Of a stretch of DNA of 64,000 bases, positions 61,555 to 64,000 are shown in pieces (positions within the stretch are counted from its first letter, which is position 1; every line of letters starts with the position of its first letter). The notes under the pieces were generated by a model. The model searched no databases, had not been told where the DNA came from, and was given only the letters and a program-made list of their open reading frames with translations. This DNA comes from Hemerocallis citrina (Eukaryota; Streptophyta; Magnoliopsida; Asparagales; Asphodelaceae), in NCBI GenBank assembly GCA_017893485.1, contig CM030362.1, positions 184,224,175-184,288,174 on the forward strand. The letters are read 5' to 3'. Both the position numbers and the translations under genes were made by a program.

Positions 61555-64000
61555 ATGCCGTCTCGCAAAGTCAGATCAAGGGGGTCTAACCGAGCACAAA
61601 ACCCCGACCAACAAGAAGTTCCCAACAATCCTGCTCAACAACAAGTGCAGCTTCCCCCTACGGCGGAAGACCCGCTCCAACAGAACCTTCCCCCTCCTGA
61701 TCCCAAGGGTCTGAACCCTCAGAAACAACCCCTTCATGAACAGGTCTCCATCCGCAACGCCTCCACTGACTCTATGGCCTCCCATCACCCCCGAGCCTCT
61801 GGTCGCCACAACACAGCCCCTAACCGCCAAAAGGAGGATGATCTCCGCCGCCATCTGGAAGAGAAACGGGCCCGGGAGGGAGCCTCCTGCCAAAACTATC
61901 CGGGCGAGCGGTCTCCTCGCCACCAGTACCACAGGTCCCCCGTCCGCAGAGGAAGAAAAGAGTCCCCCGATCATTACCGAAGGAGGTACTCTCCCGCAGG
62001 TCGACAACAGCCCAGGAACAATGAGGCACCAATCACCCGTGCCGAGTTCCAGCAGTTCCAAGCGACCGTCCTGCAGGCTCTCAACCTCCGTCAAAATCCT
62101 AATGAGCCGAAGGTCCCGTCCCCTCCTCCGGTCCGAAGCCCTCGACGACGGTCTCCCTCTCCTCGTCCTGCTCCTACCAACTCCCGGCGTACCCCAAGTC
62201 CTCGTCGCTCCCGGAGCTATCATCGCCGTAGCCCTCACTCCCCCTCATATGAAGACGAGTCTCGGGGCTCGGCAGACTTCTATCGGAGAGATGACACCAT
62301 GAACCGCCGTCTTAATGAAGTAGAAAGGCTCCTGGGTCGGATAAACCGAGAAGAGGAGTTTAGAGGAAGGACCCTACGTCCTAGCCGACCCCCTTTCTCC
62401 CGAACCATAGTGGATACACCCGTCCCGTTCGGCTTCAAACCTCCCCAATTTGAGACTTACACCGGGGAGACCGATCCAGTTGACCACATCGAAAGCTTTA
62501 AGACTCTGATGCTCCTACATCAAGCTTCCGATGCCCTCCTCTGCAAAACCTTTCCCGCAACTCTCAAAGGACCAGCCCGAGAGTGGTATTCTCGTCTCGC
62601 CCCCTCCTCGATATTCTCCTTCGAATAGTTCGAAACTCTCTTCGTCACACATTTCGTAAGCAGCAGAAGGGCCGAGAAGACGAGCATCTCCCTATTGCAC
62701 CTCCACCAGAAGAAGGGGGAGAAATTGAGAGACTACGTGAAGAGGTTCACGGCTGAGGCCAGATCCATAGCATCCCTCGACCAATCGGTCGCCACGGTAG
62801 CATTTCAATCCAATGTCCTCAATTCCAACCTCCGCTCCTCCCTCGCCAAGAAGCCACCACATGACTTTTTCGACCTTCTCCTCTGCACTGAAAAGTATAT
62901 CCGGGCCGAAGAGGCCGAGCAGCAACCCAACTGGGAGGGGTCTACCTCCGGGTTTAAGAGAAAGGGAGCGGAAGAAGAAGGAGCCAAGAAGCTCCAGAAG
63001 GATAATGCCGGCCAGCGCCGACCTCCCCCTAGATTTGAGAAGTTCACTCCCCTCACCACTAACATCTCCGCCAGCTTCATGGAAGTCGAAAAAGAAGGGG
63101 TCTTACCCCCAGCTCCGAAGATGAACACCCCCGCCAAGAGAAGAGATAAAGAGAAATGGTGCCGCTATCACCGGGACCATGGGCATGACACCAACGACTG
63201 CCGTGCTCTAAGAAATGAGATCGAAGCCCTTATCTAGAGGGGGCAGCTGGCAAAATTCGTGAGAAAGGACCGAGCCGAGCTTCCTCCCCAGCCTCGGGGG
63301 GCTAACAAACGTCCGGAACGAGAAGAGACGCCAGACTTTGAGGAAGAGCGAGTCCTCCACCTCATCCATGGGGGTCCAATGGGGGGCTCCTCGAACTCCT
63401 CTCGGAATGCTTTTATCAGAGAAGTCAACTCGGTCCGAACCACCCCTCCTCCCAAAGGCCTCGGAGTGCCCGTCACCTTCTCTGACGAAGATCTCGAGGG
63501 TGTCCGCACCCCTCATTGTGACGCACTCGTCATCAGTCTTTACATGGCCAATTTCAAAGTCGAGAGGATCTTAGTGGATAACGGCAGCTCCGTCAACATC
63601 CTCTTCCTCGACGCTTTCAAGGGCCTGAAGCTCTCCCGAGACAGACTCAAGCCCGCCGGCTATACGCTCCATGGGTTCACAGGAGTGCCGGTGACTATTG
63701 AAGGGGTGATTACCCTCGATGTCACAGCTGGCAAAACTCCTACTACCCGCACGGAGTCGATGGATTTCATGGTCGTAGATGTCCCAGCAGCCTACAACGT
63801 CATTTTGGGTCGGCCCGGCCTAGCCGCCCTTGAAGCTGTCCCTTCTGCCTATCATCTCGAAATGAAATTCCCCACCCGGGCCGGGGTAGGGGAAGTAAGG
63901 GGCAATCAGGAGCAGGCCCGCAAGTGTTATATGACCTCCACCCTCGGGCCCGTCCTCTCGTTAGAAACACTGGAAATTCCCCAAGATGCCGCTCGGCCGA
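61555..64000 (+). pseudogene. gag-pol: Gag-Pol of Tat element B, partial, with stops
   Basis: ATG at 61555 (MPSRKVRSRG) starts a frame parallel to the intact polyprotein: Arg/Ser/Pro-rich N-terminus, Gag domain (DHIESFKTLMLLHQASDALL), the WCRYHRDHGHDTNDC zinc-like motif, then protease with VDNGSSVNILFLDAF near 63574. TAG stops occur at 62626 and 63235, both where the intact copy has CAG (Gln), so each is a single C-to-T change. The frame is otherwise open to the window edge. RT and integrase lie outside. Confidence 0.92.

Larger units (their letters stand above)
60887..64000 (+). mobile_element. Tat-lineage element B, 5' part, window-truncated
   Basis: A relative of the central Tat element: LTR 60887-61482, identical PBS, the same leader and Gag organisation. 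It is inserted in the minus-strand chromovirus integrase. The left flank CCTCC (60882-60886) is a candidate target duplication that cannot be checked. It has at least two premature stops in gag. Confidence 0.92.

Overview
The window is plant nuclear DNA, probably from a flowering plant, made almost entirely of nested transposable elements. This rests on plant-type LTR retrotransposons (Ty3 chromovirus, Ty3 Tat lineage, Ty1/copia), a CACTA (En/Spm) transposon carrying DUF4218/DUF4216-type transposase exons, an L1 LINE tail, a small hAT element, a Helitron fragment and tRNA-derived SINE-like units. I found no complete host gene and no cellular rRNA or tRNA gene. Two short exon-like stretches (18883-18985 and 57274-57358) are the only hints of non-transposon coding sequence.

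Layout from left to right. 1-3315 looks like the end of a long LTR cut by the window edge. 3316-3781 and 15782-16648 appear to be two halves of a minus-strand LTR, split by a complete but mutated chromovirus (3782-15776; target duplication AAAAG; 3.3-3.5 kb LTRs). That element has an extra ORF before gag, a likely 89-bp intron-like segment at the gag-protease junction, and a 218-bp Helitron in its 3' LTR. 16649-18608 is a decayed copia pol and its 3' LTR. About 19150-35165 is the 3' part of an L1 LINE. A 13.8-kb CACTA element (19849-33657, target duplication AGG) splits its reading frame, and a 237-bp hAT MITE sits in its tail (34085-34321). The CACTA element holds a mutated transposase on the minus strand, two large 246-bp tandem arrays, a three-copy module and a solo copia LTR.

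35947-57080 is a decayed copia element (target duplication CTGTT). A Tat-lineage Ty3 element (39626-53967, target duplication GGAAC) is inserted exactly inside its coding region. The Tat element looks new and intact: both LTRs are 663 bp with no difference I could see, and it has a correct PBS and PPT, a single uninterrupted 1901-codon gag-pol frame with a second RNase H, and two antisense genes between pol and the 3' LTR. The larger antisense gene reads as a three-exon, 677-residue protein. The right end is another nest: a short-LTR copia (58606) is broken by a minus-strand chromovirus (59073), which is broken by a second, mutated Tat element (60887) that runs off the window.

Nothing here forms a cellular pathway. 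The parts work within each element: Gag packages, protease/RT/RNase H/integrase copy and insert, and the transposase would act on the CACTA ends. Only the central Tat element keeps an apparently complete set. The others carry stops and frameshifts, many of the type expected from deamination of methylated cytosine.
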